Counted from the stretch's first letter, positions 42,320 through 53,047 are shown. The stretch: 64,000 bases of DNA from Staphylococcus carnosus (GCF_900458435.1 NZ_UHCT01000001.1:1488001-1552000), one strand, 5' to 3'. The notes: generated by a model from the sequence alone, not told the origin. Program-made: numbers and translations.

Positions 42320-42348
42320 ATTATACAATACCCGTATAAAAAACTAAA
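42320..42348 (-). promoter_or_regulatory. Candidate femAB promoter
   Basis: A minus-strand TATAAT (42320-42325) is preceded at 17 nt by TTTAGT (42343-42348), a weak -35. It leaves a leader of about 65 nt. Apart from the trp terminator, the 42250-42503 spacer shows nothing else. Confidence 0.6.
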
Positions 42349-42503
42349 ATTGAAACCATTCAAAGTAAGGAATGAATTTTTATGTATTAGGTGCAATACT
42401 ACAACATTAATTTTTCGTCATTGTTAGTGTCAGATTAATATTTCATATTTTCCCTGTTCTTCTATCATAACATGCAGCTAGGGTATGTTGCTTATGATAA
42501 CAC

Positions 42504-42542
42504 CTAAAAAAGAGGCTGGAATATCACTTTTCCAACCTCTTG
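42504..42542 (-). terminator. trp operon terminator
   Basis: On the minus strand AAGAGGTTGGAA / TTCCAGCCTCTT (one G-T pair) is followed by a T-run. It lies 12 nt beyond the trpA stop. Confidence 0.88.
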
Positions 42543-42553
42543 TTTTATATATA

Positions 42554-43306
42554 TTATGAGTTTGCTGCTGCTTTTGTTTCATCCAATGCACGACGAATAC
42601 TTTGCAAGTATTGTCTGATTGACGTTTCGCTATCATTGGCAAAACGTTTTACAATTTCACTACCGATGACGATGCCATCTGTAAATTCAGATAGTGTCGA
42701 TACTTGTTCTGGATTTCTGATTCCGAATCCAGCTACGACAGGAACATCTGCATTTTTTTGAATGTACTCAATTTTACTTTGCAGTTCTGGGTGGAACTGG
42801 CCATTTTCTCCAGTTGTTGCATTCATTGTAACTGTGTAAATGAAACCATCAGCATGTTGTGCAATCTTTTGAATACGGTCATCAGAAGCGGTCATTGCAA
42901 TCAATGAAATGATTTTGACACTGCTGTCTTTAAAACGTTCTTTCAACTGCTCTCCTAATTCAAATGGTAAATCAGGAATAATTAAACCATACACGCCAGC
43001 TGCTTCACAATCTTTGATGAATTGTTCTTCACCATAGTGCAAGATAATATTGTAATATGTCATTAATACATATTTTGTATCCTTCAATTCATCTTTATGT
43101 GCTTTCAACTCTTGTAAAATTTTGCGTGCATTCATACCTTCTTCAATCGCTTTATTGCCTGCTTCCATAATCGTTGGTCCGTCAGCAACTGGATCAGAGA
43201 ATGGCAAACCAATTTCTACAATGTCTGCACCTTCATCACTTAGTACTTTTAAATTAGAAATAAAATCTTTATTGCCCATGATATAAGGAATGAATAATTT
43301 ACTCAT
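42554..43306 (-). CDS. trpA: tryptophan synthase alpha chain
   Basis: A 250-residue TIM-barrel subunit that releases indole from indole-3-glycerol phosphate. The catalytic pair lies in [15 protein letters not shown] (Glu and Asp). The ATG at 43306 has AGAGGTG 7 nt upstream, better than an in-frame GTG at 43315. It overlaps the trpB end by 8 nt, so the two subunits are probably coupled in translation. Confidence 0.95.
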   Translation of the reverse strand: MSKLFIPYIMGNKDFISNLKVLSDEGADIVEIGLPFSDPVADGPTIMEAGNKAIEEGMNARKILQELKAHKDELKDTKYVLMTYYNIILHYGEEQFIKDCEAAGVYGLIIPDLPFELGEQLKERFKDSSVKIISLIAMTASDDRIQKIAQHADGFIYTVTMNATTGENGQFHPELQSKIEYIQKNADVPVVAGFGIRNPEQVSTLSEFTDGIVIGSEIVKRFANDSETSIRQYLQSIRRALDETKAAANS

Positions 43307-44528
43307 TATCAGCACCTCTTTCTTTCATATATTTTCTGATAGTATCCATATCTTTATCTCCGCGTCCAGAAACTGTTACAACAATAATTTCATCTTTATC
43401 CATTGTTGGTGCTAATTTTTCTACATAACTTAACGCATGCGCACTTTCAATAGCTGGAATAATACCTTCTGCTTTAGTGAAGCGTACTAATGCTTCCATC
43501 GCTTCATCATCTGAAGCACTTGGATATTCAGCACGACCGATATCACTATAATAGCTGTGTTCAGGTCCGATACCAGGGTAATCTAATCCTGCAGAAATAG
43601 AATGTGCAAGACCAATTTGTCCTTCTTCGTTTTGTAAAAGATACATTTTAGTACCATGCAATACACCTACAGAACCTTTACCGATTGCAAGTGCATGCTT
43701 GTCTGTATCTTCACCGTCACCTGCTGCTTCCACGCCATATAATTTCACACTTTCATCTTCAACAAATGGATAGAATGTACCGATTGAATTAGAACCGCCG
43801 CCTACACATGCTACCACTGCATCCGGCAAACGCCCTTCTTTTTCTTGTAATTGTTCTTTAATTTCACTGCCGATGACACTTTGGAAATCACGCACCATAG
43901 TTGGGAATGGATCTGGTCCCAGTGCTGATCCTAATAAATAGTGAGTGTCTTCAACATGACTGACCCAATATTGCAGTGCCTTGTTTACAGCATCTGATAA
44001 TGTACCTTGACCATCAGTGACTGAAACTACTTTTGCGCCTAATAATTCCATTCTGAAAACATTCAATGCTTGGCGTTGAATATCTTCTTCTCCCATAAAT
44101 ACAACAAGCTCCATATCAAATAATGCAGCTACTGTTGCACTTGCAACACCATGTTGTCCTGCGCCTGTTTCAGCAACTAATTTCTTTTTGCCCATTCGTT
44201 TAGCAAGCAACGCTTGGCCTAATGCATTGTTGATTTTGTGTGCACCTGTGTGGTTCAAGTCTTCACGTTTCAAATAAATTTTTGCACCGCCAAGTTGTTT
44301 TGTATATGAATCAGCATAAGTAAGCGGAGTAGCACGTCCTACATAGTCTTTTAAGTAACCTGCTAATTCTTCTTGGAATGCTGGATCATCTTTAGCTTCT
44401 TCATATGCTTGTCTTAATTCTTGAATAGCTGGCATTAATGTTTCTGGAACATAACGTCCACCGTATTCTCCGAAAAATCCTAGTTCATCTACTTCTGTTT
44501 GAATGGGTTGTTTTGTGTCTTTAGTCAT
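43299..44528 (-). CDS. trpB: tryptophan synthase beta chain
   Basis: A 409-residue PLP subunit that joins indole and serine. The PLP lysine is in [10 protein letters not shown], the glycine-rich phosphate site is [10 protein letters not shown], and the catalytic glutamate region [11 protein letters not shown] is intact. AAAGGAGAG precedes the ATG, which overlaps the trpF stop by 4 nt. Confidence 0.96.
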   Translation of the reverse strand: MTKDTKQPIQTEVDELGFFGEYGGRYVPETLMPAIQELRQAYEEAKDDPAFQEELAGYLKDYVGRATPLTYADSYTKQLGGAKIYLKREDLNHTGAHKINNALGQALLAKRMGKKKLVAETGAGQHGVASATVAALFDMELVVFMGEEDIQRQALNVFRMELLGAKVVSVTDGQGTLSDAVNKALQYWVSHVEDTHYLLGSALGPDPFPTMVRDFQSVIGSEIKEQLQEKEGRLPDAVVACVGGGSNSIGTFYPFVEDESVKLYGVEAAGDGEDTDKHALAIGKGSVGVLHGTKMYLLQNEEGQIGLAHSISAGLDYPGIGPEHSYYSDIGRAEYPSASDDEAMEALVRFTKAEGIIPAIESAHALSYVEKLAPTMDKDEIIVVTVSGRGDKDMDTIRKYMKERGADNE

Positions 44529-45154
44529 ATTTGTTTCTCTCCTTTTATATACTCTGAGATTTCTTTCATTTTCATTGGGTCTTTAGATCCATTTGTTTCG
44601 ATTCCGCTTGCAATGTCATAACCTGCAGCATTTAAATGCAATGCTTCAAACTGTTGGATTTTCTCCTTTGTCATTCCGCCTGCGACTAAATATGGAACAT
44701 CTTGGATTTCTTCTAAAACTTGCCAATCAAATGATTGTCCCGTACCGCCGTAGTGAATAGAGGGCGTATCAATAATAAATAAATCTGCTTCTTCTTTATA
44801 TTGCTGTATACGCTTAGACAATGTATCATCAGCAGGCAATGCTTTGATGATTTTGACATCAGGATATTTGTTTTTGCACCATCGCAGCATCTCCCTATCT
44901 TCATCTCCATGAAACTGGATAGCATTAATATTTGTCCTGCTTAGCAACTGATTTATAATATCGTCAGTTGGATTTACGACAACTGCCACTCTATAAATAG
45001 TATCTGGAACTAAATTACTAAGTATCTCGATTTCATCGATAGATTGATGCCGTTTACTTTTAGGATAATGAATAAATCCAATGGCATCGATATGTTGTTC
45101 AACTGCATATTTAATATCATCTTGTGTTTGAAAGCCGCAATATTTTAAGAACAT
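44525..45154 (-). CDS. trpF: phosphoribosylanthranilate isomerase
   Basis: A 209-residue single-domain TIM barrel. The catalytic cysteine is in LKYCGFQ and the general acid in the FIIDT segment; AGGMTKEKI is the phosphate site. An AAAGGAGTG site precedes the ATG, 4 nt after trpC. Confidence 0.94.
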   Translation of the reverse strand: MFLKYCGFQTQDDIKYAVEQHIDAIGFIHYPKSKRHQSIDEIEILSNLVPDTIYRVAVVVNPTDDIINQLLSRTNINAIQFHGDEDREMLRWCKNKYPDVKIIKALPADDTLSKRIQQYKEEADLFIIDTPSIHYGGTGQSFDWQVLEEIQDVPYLVAGGMTKEKIQQFEALHLNAAGYDIASGIETNGSKDPMKMKEISEYIKGEKQI

Positions 45155-45158
45155 CGTG

Positions 45159-45935
45159 TCACTCCTTTGTTAATTGCAAGCTTGGTAGAAATTCAGAAAG
45201 ATTATCGCATTTCATCAGCGATTCTCCGACTAATATACCGTCAATTCCTGAACCTACAATTTTTTCGACATCTTCTTTATTATGAATACCGCTTTCTGAA
45301 ATATAGTAGAATCCTTTGCGTTTATTTTCCAAAATTTCATTAGTGTGTTCGACGTTTGTTACAAATCGTGTTAGGTCACGGTTGTTAACACCGATAATTT
45401 CAGGATGTAAATCATATGCACGGCGCAGTTCTTGTTTACTGTGCACTTCTACTAATACATCTAATCCTAAAGATTTAGCGTATTGATATAATTCATGCAT
45501 TTGATCATCAGTTAAAATGTTAACGATAAGCAATATGACTGAAGCACCTGCTTTATATGCAACGTCAATTTGAATGGGTTCAATCATGAAATCTTTACAT
45601 AGTACTGGTAAATCTGTTTCTTTTGTAAGTTTATTCAATCTCTCATAACTTCCGCCAAAGTAATACTCGTCTGTCAGTACTGAAATGGCTTGAGCACCAT
45701 ACTCTTCATATTCTTTAACTTGCTTTGTTAAGTCGCGATTAGGCAATACAGGTACTGAAGGACTTTTAGATTTAATCTCTGCAATCACTGATAAGCGATC
45801 TCTTTCTGCTAATCGTGTGCTTAATTTTTTCTTATATCTTACATCTGTATATGGCAAACTTCTTAATAAGTCATCATAATAGCCATCTTCAAGTAATTCT
45901 TTTTTATATGCGACAATATCATCCAATATGGTCAT
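45159..45935 (-). CDS. trpC: indole-3-glycerol phosphate synthase
   Basis: A 258-residue TIM barrel. The motifs [24 protein letters not shown] and GVNNRDL are characteristic. The ATG at 45935 has an AGGAGG site 9 nt upstream; the frame is open further back to 45980 but that part overlaps trpD. It overlaps the trpD end by 17 nt. Confidence 0.95.
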   Translation of the reverse strand: MTILDDIVAYKKELLEDGYYDDLLRSLPYTDVRYKKKLSTRLAERDRLSVIAEIKSKSPSVPVLPNRDLTKQVKEYEEYGAQAISVLTDEYYFGGSYERLNKLTKETDLPVLCKDFMIEPIQIDVAYKAGASVILLIVNILTDDQMHELYQYAKSLGLDVLVEVHSKQELRRAYDLHPEIIGVNNRDLTRFVTNVEHTNEILENKRKGFYYISESGIHNKEDVEKIVGSGIDGILVGESLMKCDNLSEFLPSLQLTKE

Positions 45936-46935
45936 ACACTTGGCCTCCTGTTTTCTTGTATTGTTCAAATGCTTTTCCATCGTCTATAAGTTGTTGTGCA
46001 AGTTGCACCCCTTCTTTGATAGAATCTGCTTTTTCAGATACATATAAAGCAATACCCGCATTCAAAACAACAACATCACGTTTACTTGAATGATCTTTGC
46101 CTGTCAGTATGTCTAATGTGATTTCTAAATTTTCAGCAGGTGTACCGCCTCTAAGTGTTCCGTTTGCTGCTGGTTTTAAACCGACGTCTTCTGCGTTTAA
46201 ATAGTATGATGTTACACCTGTTTCTTGATTTACTTCATAAATGAGATTATCTCCTGATAATGTTGCTTCATCCATGCCGTTAGCTCCGTGTAATACAATC
46301 GCACGTTTACGTTTCAAATCATAGAGTGTCTCTGCCATTGCTTTAACGAAATCCGGGTTAAAGACACCAACTACCTGATAATCTAATTTGTATGGATGAA
46401 TCATGGGTCCTAAAATATTAAAAATAGTTGGTCCATCCATCATTTTTCGAATTGGTTGAATGTGTTTCATTACAGGATAAGTATCAGTTGCATTTAAGAA
46501 TGCTAAACCTGTCTCATTCATTCTACCTTCTACATCTGGAACATGCGTTGCTGCAATTCCCATTTTGTTGAGTAAATCACTGCTGCCTGAAGCGGAAGTG
46601 ATACTTTTATTACCATGTTTAAGTACGTTCACATTTGCTGCTGCAACTACGAAAGAAACTGTTGTAGAGATATTGAAACTATTTGATTTATCGCCGCCTG
46701 TTCCACAAACACACATTGCTTCAGGGTACACTGGTTGAACCGGATACATTGTTTGAATCATTGCTTGTACTAAATATGTCACTTCAACTTGATTTAATGG
46801 TCGATTCGTATATTCAGATAACAATGAAGCTTTTTCTTCATTTTCAATATCAGGGTTGATCAATGTCTGAATAAATTCGTTAATGTCCTGCTGTGTTAAG
46901 TTGTTTTGCTGTTGAATTTTTTGAATGAGTGTCAT
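45919..46935 (-). CDS. trpD: anthranilate phosphoribosyltransferase
   Basis: A 338-residue enzyme that couples anthranilate to PRPP. The PRPP loop is [16 protein letters not shown], and [17 protein letters not shown] follows. An AAAGGGG site precedes the ATG. Its first 56 nt lie inside the 3' end of trpG in another frame. Confidence 0.95.
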   Translation of the reverse strand: MTLIQKIQQQNNLTQQDINEFIQTLINPDIENEEKASLLSEYTNRPLNQVEVTYLVQAMIQTMYPVQPVYPEAMCVCGTGGDKSNSFNISTTVSFVVAAANVNVLKHGNKSITSASGSSDLLNKMGIAATHVPDVEGRMNETGLAFLNATDTYPVMKHIQPIRKMMDGPTIFNILGPMIHPYKLDYQVVGVFNPDFVKAMAETLYDLKRKRAIVLHGANGMDEATLSGDNLIYEVNQETGVTSYYLNAEDVGLKPAANGTLRGGTPAENLEITLDILTGKDHSSKRDVVVLNAGIALYVSEKADSIKEGVQLAQQLIDDGKAFEQYKKTGGQVYDHIG

Positions 46936-47503
46936 GGCGATGTGCCCCTTTCTCTACACTTTGAATGAAATTTTGAATAATATCGGCTCCATGTTCTGTA
47001 GCAAATGATTCTGGATGGTACTGAATTCCGTAATGCGGATATTGTTTATGTGCAAAAGATTGAATACAATCAGCAGTTTCACCTGTAATTTCCAATACTT
47101 CAGGAAACGTTTCCGGGTCACTAATCAGACTGTGATATCGCATGATTTTAAATGACTCTGGTAAGTTTTCATATAAAACTGTTTGTTTTGTTTGATGCAT
47201 GGTATCAATTTTACCGTGCAGCACTGTCTCTCCTTGAACTACTTTTCCGCCGTAATAACAAGTCAGTGCTTGCGAACCTAAACATATGCCAAGTATCGGT
47301 AATTCATGATAATGATCAATGATATTTTTTAAATCTTCTGTATCTTCTGGGTGCCCAGGTCCTGGTGAAATAATAATACCGTCCGGATTCAAATCAAATA
47401 CCGTTGGATCATCTGGATATTTCACTACTACATCTGTAAAACCTGCGGCTATATCTACTAAGTTATAAGTAAATGAATCGTAATTATCTATTATCAAAAT
47501 CAT
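46880..47503 (-). CDS. trpG: anthranilate synthase component II (glutamine amidotransferase)
   Basis: A 207-residue class I glutamine amidotransferase. The nucleophile C74 lies in ILGICLGSQAL, and the HPESFAT triad segment is near the C-terminus. The last 15-20 residues ([20 protein letters not shown]) are polar, look unlike the family core and overlap the trpD start by 56 nt. It starts in a 4-nt overlap with trpE. It may also serve aminodeoxychorismate synthase. Confidence 0.94.
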   Translation of the reverse strand: MILIIDNYDSFTYNLVDIAAGFTDVVVKYPDDPTVFDLNPDGIIISPGPGHPEDTEDLKNIIDHYHELPILGICLGSQALTCYYGGKVVQGETVLHGKIDTMHQTKQTVLYENLPESFKIMRYHSLISDPETFPEVLEITGETADCIQSFAHKQYPHYGIQYHPESFATEHGADIIQNFIQSVEKGAHRHDTHSKNSTAKQLNTAGH

Positions 47504-48909
47504 GGTGTAACCTCCAATAAGCTTTTGGCTTTCAACAATGTTTCTTGCAATTCTTTTTCTGGAACTGAGTCATATACCACACCGCAACCTGCTTCCACAT
47601 TGACGTATGTGTCATCAATCAGCATTGTACGAATAGCTAATGCAAAATCTAAATCGTGATTACAGTTAATGTAACCAACACCTCCGCTATAAACGCCTCT
47701 TTTATATGGATGCACTTCATAAATACGTTCGATTGCTCTTAACTTAGGTGCACCTGATACTGTTCCTGTCGGCAATAAGCTTGCGATGATATCCATTGGC
47801 GAAGTCTTTTCTTTTAACTGACCTGTAACTACACTTACGATATGCATGACATGTTCATATTTTTCAATTTCCATCAATCGTTCAATTTTTGATGTACCTG
47901 TTTGACTCACTCTATGAATGTCATTACGTCCTAAGTCGACTAACATACGATGTTCGCTTAATTCTTTTTCATCACTTAATAATTGAGCTGCATTTGCTTC
48001 ATCTTCTTCGTTAGTAGCACCACGTTTAATCGTTCCAGCAATTGGATTTGTAACAACTTCATTATTTTTTACTTTGACGAAACTTTCTGGCGAACTTCCT
48101 ACAATAATTGGATTATCAATATTTAAATAATACATATATGGACTAGGATTTTGTCGTTTCAATTTTCGATAAAGTTGATAAGATAATGGTTGCAGCTTGT
48201 CTCCGAATTCATGTTTATATCGATATATTCTAGAAGGTACGACTTGGAACATGTCACCTTCTGTAATAAGTTGTTTGAAACGAGAAACTGTCTGAATAAA
48301 CTGATTATCAGGAATATTCGGAATTATCTCCTTTTGACTTGCATGAAATGAAGTGTCAGGCTGATACAACACAATGTCCTGTAATGCTTGTACTTGGTTT
48401 TGTACACGCTGTTTTACTTCACCTTTATGTTCTTTAGAGAATAAGTTGGTAGATATTACATAAAGATATTCTTTATAGTGATCGAATACATATACATTCT
48501 CAACCATGTTTAATTTTACATCAGTTTGTTCTAGGTCTGAATTGATTTCACGTCGTTTTAATACTGGGAACTCGTGTCTGACTAAGTCGAAACTGCAAGA
48601 TCCAATAAAACCAGAAATGAAAGGCAAATCTTTTAATTCCTCATCTTCAACTTCAGCATAATATTTTTGAACATAATCTTTTAATTTTTCATAAGGTGCT
48701 TCAGTTTCTGTTATCGTTTCATCTGGTGTACGTATTATTAGTTTATCTTCTGTAAGTGTTACATCACCGTATATATCGAAAGCAACTACTGAATAGCGCC
48801 CCTTCGTTTTGTTTTGACTTGCGCTTTCTAAAATAATTTTCTTATCTCTTAATTGTGCTAATGCTTCTGGTGTAATATCTGCATTCAATCTATCGTATAC
48901 AACTTCCAT
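47500..48909 (-). CDS. trpE: anthranilate synthase component I
   Basis: A 469-residue chorismate-utilising enzyme. The C-terminal chorismate-binding domain carries NPIAGTIKRGA, VDLGRNDI, GTVSGAPKLRAIE and GAGCGVV-like (VEAGCGVVYDS) motifs. The N-terminal ILESAS region corresponds to the usual tryptophan-feedback site (LLES). A GAAAGGAGAG site precedes the ATG. First gene of trpEGDCFBA. Confidence 0.96.
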   Translation of the reverse strand: MEVVYDRLNADITPEALAQLRDKKIILESASQNKTKGRYSVVAFDIYGDVTLTEDKLIIRTPDETITETEAPYEKLKDYVQKYYAEVEDEELKDLPFISGFIGSCSFDLVRHEFPVLKRREINSDLEQTDVKLNMVENVYVFDHYKEYLYVISTNLFSKEHKGEVKQRVQNQVQALQDIVLYQPDTSFHASQKEIIPNIPDNQFIQTVSRFKQLITEGDMFQVVPSRIYRYKHEFGDKLQPLSYQLYRKLKRQNPSPYMYYLNIDNPIIVGSSPESFVKVKNNEVVTNPIAGTIKRGATNEEDEANAAQLLSDEKELSEHRMLVDLGRNDIHRVSQTGTSKIERLMEIEKYEHVMHIVSVVTGQLKEKTSPMDIIASLLPTGTVSGAPKLRAIERIYEVHPYKRGVYSGGVGYINCNHDLDFALAIRTMLIDDTYVNVEAGCGVVYDSVPEKELQETLLKAKSLLEVTP

Positions 48910-48934
48910 TTACCTATTCTCTCCTTTCGGCGAC

Positions 48935-49130
48935 AAAAAAGCGCCCTTGTATTTAAACAAGGACGCTTTCTGCGCGGTACCACCTTTGTTAGCAGTTAGT
49001 CATAACTGCTCACTCATTTCCCGATTTAATTTGCAGCTTCCAATAAAACCCAATTCGTTCAGCAGAGAGGTTAGTTCGCATCCACCACTAACTTTCTGAA
49101 TTCTCTTATCTGCTGATCTACTTCATTTTA
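48935..49130 (-). promoter_or_regulatory. T-box element 2 of the trp leader (promoter-distal)
   Basis: The T-box sequence AAGGTGGTACCGCG is at 48973-48986 on the minus strand. The specifier region GAATTGGG (49049-49056) places a UGG tryptophan codon at 49050-49052. The terminator AAAGCGTCCTTG / CAAGGGCGCTTT plus T-run is at 48935-48970. Uncharged tRNA-Trp is expected to favour the antiterminator. The trpE start follows within 26 nt. Confidence 0.92.
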
Positions 49131-49156
49131 TCTCATCACTGTATTTCCTTTTAATA

Positions 49157-49372
49157 TAAAAAACACCACAATAACACTATTCCCAATAAGGACGTGTTAC
49201 CGTGGTGCCACCTTAGTTCAACATTTAAAATGTTCTCATTCTAGTATTTAAGTTTTAAGCATTCTATCAAAAGCCCAATTCACATAATATGCTGTACTGA
49301 TTTACATCAACCATCAGTTTTCTGAGTGCTACAAAACATATCAGCTACGTTTACTTTTAATTTTTTAATAAT
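49157..49372 (-). promoter_or_regulatory. T-box element 1 of the trp leader (promoter-proximal)
   Basis: A second complete T-box unit precedes the first in the same leader. The T-box is AAGGTGGCACCACG (49201-49214, minus strand) and the specifier GAATTGGG (49274-49281) has UGG at 49275-49277. The terminator stem pairs 14 bp (CACCACGGTAACAC with GTGTTATTGTGGTG, two G-T pairs), followed by TTTTTT near 49157. Both units read the same codon. Confidence 0.92.
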
Positions 49373-49381
49373 GTAGTTAGT

Positions 49382-49410
49382 ATCTTACACTTGGTTTTAT
49401 AGAATGTCAA
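49382..49410 (-). promoter_or_regulatory. trp operon promoter
   Basis: A perfect TTGACA (49405-49410) and TAAGAT (49382-49387) are spaced 17 nt apart on the minus strand. Transcription would start near 49375, giving a leader of about 465 nt that contains both T-boxes. Confidence 0.88.
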
Positions 49411-49461
49411 CACTCAACTCTAAATTTTCTGTCATCTTTACAAAAAACTAACAATTATATT

Positions 49462-50502
49462 TTAATCTTCCACCATATCAGAAAAGATATAAGCCTTTAA
49501 TAGCGCCTGTGTTGCTTCAATTGATGTGATATGTGTACGCTCTAGAGCATGAGAAGATTCAATGCCTGCACCGAACAAACCATGTTTTACATCGGCACCT
49601 GAGCGTAATGCCGCTGAAGCATCTGATCCATAATACGGATAAATATCTACTTTATAAGGGATTTTGTTTGTCTCGCATAATTGCGTTAAGTGTTGACGTA
49701 ATTTTTTATGATAAGGTCCAGAGGCATCTTTAGCACAGATTGATACCGTGTACTCATCTGAAGTTTGGCCGTCACCTAATGCACCCATGTCAAAAGCAAT
49801 ATATTCTACGACTTTGTTTGGAATTGAAGCATTTGCTCCATAGCCGATTTCTTCGTTATTTGAAATATAAAAATGTGTTGTATAAGGCAGCTCTTTTCCA
49901 TGTTCTTTATTTTCTTTCAAGAAATCCATAATCATCGCTACACTTGCTTTATCGTCTAAGTGGCGAGATTTGATGAAATCATTTTCAGTAATTTCTGTTC
50001 TAGGATCTAAACTAATAAAATCACCTACTTCGATGCCTAACTTACGTGTATCTTCATCGTTATGTGTCACTGCATCAATTCGAACTTCCATATGTTCTTG
50101 ATTTCTAGGAATATTTTGGTTATCTCTATAAACATGAACAGAAGTTTCATGCAGACAAATTGTACCTGTGTATGTTTTTCCTGAATCCGTATGAATTGTA
50201 CAATATTCACCTTCGATTGCGTTATAAGCATAACCACCGATTAAATCAATGGCTAAGCGGCCGTCTTCTTTAATTTCTTTTACCATTGCACCCAGTGTAT
50301 CAACATGCGCTGTAATACAACGTTGTTCTACATCATTTTCCCCTTGTACAGTAATCATTAAAGCACCCTTATTTGTAACGCTCGTCGGATATCCTAATTC
50401 TTCTGCAAAATCCTTCACATAATCAATGGCTTTGTAAGCATCTCCTGATGGACTTGGAATTTCAGTTAACGTTTTGATTGTTTCTAAAATTTGTTTCGCC
50501 AA
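49462..50502 (-). CDS. M42-family aminopeptidase (glutamyl aminopeptidase-like)
   Basis: A 346-residue metallo-aminopeptidase of the M42 (PepA/FrvX/YsdC) group, which form large tetrahedral cytosolic particles and trim peptides. Metal ligands are visible in TAHVDTLGAM, the SRHLDDKASV segment and NNEEIGYGA, and the late GIESSHALERTH histidine is present. The start is a TTG with AAGGAGGG 6-7 nt upstream. It is divergent from tyrA and lies just upstream of the trp promoter but with no link to tryptophan evident. Confidence 0.9.
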   Translation of the reverse strand: MAKQILETIKTLTEIPSPSGDAYKAIDYVKDFAEELGYPTSVTNKGALMITVQGENDVEQRCITAHVDTLGAMVKEIKEDGRLAIDLIGGYAYNAIEGEYCTIHTDSGKTYTGTICLHETSVHVYRDNQNIPRNQEHMEVRIDAVTHNDEDTRKLGIEVGDFISLDPRTEITENDFIKSRHLDDKASVAMIMDFLKENKEHGKELPYTTHFYISNNEEIGYGANASIPNKVVEYIAFDMGALGDGQTSDEYTVSICAKDASGPYHKKLRQHLTQLCETNKIPYKVDIYPYYGSDASAALRSGADVKHGLFGAGIESSHALERTHITSIEATQALLKAYIFSDMVED

Positions 50503-50572
50503 TTTAATCCCTCCTTATAGTTATTGTACCGATTTAAAACGAAAATAGAAATTGAATTCACTTTATTCCTAC

Positions 50573-50601
50573 TTGCATCCTCAGATTATTTACTCTATAA
50601 T
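50573..50601 (+). promoter_or_regulatory. tyrA promoter
   Basis: TTGCAT (50573-50578) and TATAAT (50596-50601) are spaced 17 nt apart. The promoter lies inside the in-frame extension upstream of tyrA, which excludes any start before about 50608. A CodY-like sequence (50605-50619, 12 of 15 matches) covers the predicted start point. Confidence 0.82.
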
Positions 50602-50637
50602 ATTGCTATTCTGAAAATTTTGACAGAGGTGAGTCTT

Positions 50638-51732
50638 TTGACACAAAATATTTTGTTTGTAGGTCTGGGTTTAATTGGAGGCAGTCTCGCTAGTAATCTT
50701 CAATACTATCAAGAAGATACTCAAATCTCAGCCTACGATTCAAACCCCAGCCAGTTAGATAAAGCACTTTCAATCGGTTTAATTGATAAAAAAGCAGAAG
50801 ACTATAAAGAAGCAGCTGCTGAAGCAGATATTATTATCTATGCTACACCAGTTCAACAAACTGTTAAGTATTTACAAAATTTATCTGAAATGAAGACTAA
50901 GCCTGGTTTAATCGTCACAGATACAGGCAGTACCAAAGGAACTATCCAAAATTTTGAAAAACAATTATTAGCACAAGATATTCACTTGGTGGGCGGACAT
51001 CCGATGGCAGGCAGCCATAAATCAGGTATCTTGAATGCGAAAAAGAATTTATTTGAAAATGCTTATTACGTTCTTGTACACTCTGAACCAGAAAATGATG
51101 CAGCATCAGAAAAAATCCAAAATCTTTTACAAGCAACACGCGCAAAAATTATTGCTACATCCCCTTCTGAACATGATTTTGTAACAAGCATAGTAAGCCA
51201 TATCCCGCATATTGCAGCTTCTTCTTTAGTTAATTTAAGTCGAGATCACAAACAAGACTCCCCTTTGATTCAACAATTAGCGGCTGGAGGATTTCGTGAT
51301 ATTACCCGCATTGCAAGCAGCAGCCCAGAAATGTGGAGAGATATCATGCATGAAAATAAATCTTATATTCTTGAAGGTATACGCGAATGGCAAAAGCAAC
51401 TCTCGATATTAGCAACACAAATCGAATCTGAAGATAGTGATGGCATCTATCAATTCTTTGAAAATGCACGCAACTACCGCAATCAATTGCCTGCTAAAAC
51501 ACCTGGTGCGGTGTCTAGTTCTTATGAACTCTATGTCGACATCCCTGATGAACCAGGTATGATCAGCAAAGTCACTTCTATCTTGGGTTTACATAATATT
51601 TCTATAAGTAACATAAATATTGTAGAAGCCCGAGAAGATATCTATGGTGCACTACGCATTAGTTTCAAATCTCCTGAAGATCGCGAATCTGGAATAAAAT
51701 CATTACATGAATTTGACACTTATAGTCTATAG
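50638..51732 (+). CDS. tyrA: prephenate dehydrogenase
   Basis: A 364-residue NAD-dependent enzyme that oxidises prephenate to 4-hydroxyphenylpyruvate for tyrosine synthesis. The dinucleotide motif [12 protein letters not shown] is at the N-terminus, catalytic-core [10 protein letters not shown] follows, and a C-terminal ACT domain (about 295-364, [17 protein letters not shown]) suggests tyrosine feedback. The start is a TTG at 50638 with AGAGGTGAG 5-7 nt upstream; a frame open back to 50524 overlaps the promoter. Confidence 0.93.
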   Translation: MTQNILFVGLGLIGGSLASNLQYYQEDTQISAYDSNPSQLDKALSIGLIDKKAEDYKEAAAEADIIIYATPVQQTVKYLQNLSEMKTKPGLIVTDTGSTKGTIQNFEKQLLAQDIHLVGGHPMAGSHKSGILNAKKNLFENAYYVLVHSEPENDAASEKIQNLLQATRAKIIATSPSEHDFVTSIVSHIPHIAASSLVNLSRDHKQDSPLIQQLAAGGFRDITRIASSSPEMWRDIMHENKSYILEGIREWQKQLSILATQIESEDSDGIYQFFENARNYRNQLPAKTPGAVSSSYELYVDIPDEPGMISKVTSILGLHNISISNINIVEAREDIYGALRISFKSPEDRESGIKSLHEFDTYSL

Positions 51733-51745
51733 AAACACCGCATTT

Positions 51746-51785
51746 AGCTCGTTGTCCTAATTCCAAGTAGGATAACGAGCTTTTT
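51746..51785 (+). terminator. tyrA terminator
   Basis: A 14-bp stem AGCTCGTTGTCCTA / TAGGATAACGAGCT (one G-T pair) followed by TTTTT. It touches the 3' end of the convergent polymerase gene. Confidence 0.88.
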
Positions 51786-53047
51786 ACATTTTATGCCCTG
51801 CCATTAAACCAAGACGTCCATATTTAGTTCCTGCATCTGTGTAAGAAACTGCTTTAGATACAATCCCTTTTCCATACTTTTGCTGAAGTTGATCGATAGT
51901 TTTAGCTAATGCTTCACTTCGTTTTCTTTCATATTCGTCCACAAATAGATTTAATTGCTGAATACCTTCAGGTACAAATTGTGTTAACGAAATGCTTAAA
52001 GTACGATACAGCATATCTTTTTCACATAATTTATCCGCCCATTTTTCAACCATTTCCCAAATCTCTTTATCTAAGTTGGTCGGCTCTTGTAATGTAAATT
52101 GTTTGTGTACACCGCCTCCATCTCTATAACCGAAAGAAAAAATGAATGGTACGTGCACGCATTTTACGTATTCGAACACGCATTGCCGCATCCTCTATTA
52201 ATTCTTGCATTACAACTTTGGCATCATTGTATTCATAATCTCGCATCAAAATCTGACTTTTGCAGATAGAAGGATTAGTTGTTTTATATTTTTCTCGAAT
52301 TTTACTTTGGTCTATTCCGTGTGCATGCAGATGCATATCAATACCTTTTATTCCAAAATCTCTTTTGAGATATTGATAAGGATAATGTGCTAAATCTCCA
52401 ATGGTAAAAATACCGCGTTTATTTAATTTCTTTTCTGTTCGTTTATTGATTCCCCAAAATTTATTAAGCGGTTTTATATTCCATAATTTTTCAGGGACAT
52501 CTTGGTAGCGCCATTCAGCAATGCGATTGGGTTGGTGTTTTGCCTCAATATCCATTGCTAACTTGCTTAACAGCATATTAGAACCGATACCAACAGTACA
52601 ATAGATTTGTGTTTTATCATAAATTTCTTTCATAAGTTTGATACAAAAAGAATGTAATGTACTGCTGAAACGATGATAGCTGTCTGTCACATCCATAAAA
52701 AACTCGTCAATACTATATTGGTGTAAATCTTCTGGAGGTACGTATTGCAAAGCTATTTTAGAAATCATAATAGAGACATCTAAATACTTGCGCATGCTTG
52801 GATTAATAATATAAATATCATTACGATGCGGTATTTCAAACAGTCTTGAACCTGTTTTAATACCAATTTCTTTTAACGGCGGTGTTGCTGCTAATACAAC
52901 AGAACCTTGGCGTTTGGTATCTGCGACAACTGCCAATTTCGTTTTCATAGGATCAAGACCTTTAGATATACATGAAACACTTGCAAAGAAACTTTTTTGA
53001 TCAATACACAATATATCTCTGTCCTCTAATAAATGATAATCATACAT
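51784..53047 (-). pseudogene. Y-family DNA polymerase (UvrX/DinB-like), frameshifted
   Basis: A translesion polymerase related to UvrX/UmuC-type SOS proteins, split over two frames. The first part (53047 to about 52150) has the palm motif with catalytic YSIDEFFMD and the GIGSNMLLSKLA helix-hairpin region, then reaches a stop after TIHFFF. The second part (open to 51784) continues the little-finger domain (FSFGYRDGGGVHKQ...). One extra T in a six-T run (plus-strand A-run 52137-52142) accounts for it; with five the two join as TIHFSFGYRDGGG, about 420 residues. The ATG at 53047 has a GGGGG site. Two LexA boxes stand upstream. Confidence 0.85.

Noticed and set aside
43307..43315. GTG start three codons upstream for trpA
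   Set aside because: The AGAGGTG ribosome binding site overlaps that GTG; ATG 43306 has correct spacing.
50524..50637. N-terminal extension of tyrA
   Set aside because: It contains the -35 and -10 of the tyrA promoter and no ribosome binding site.
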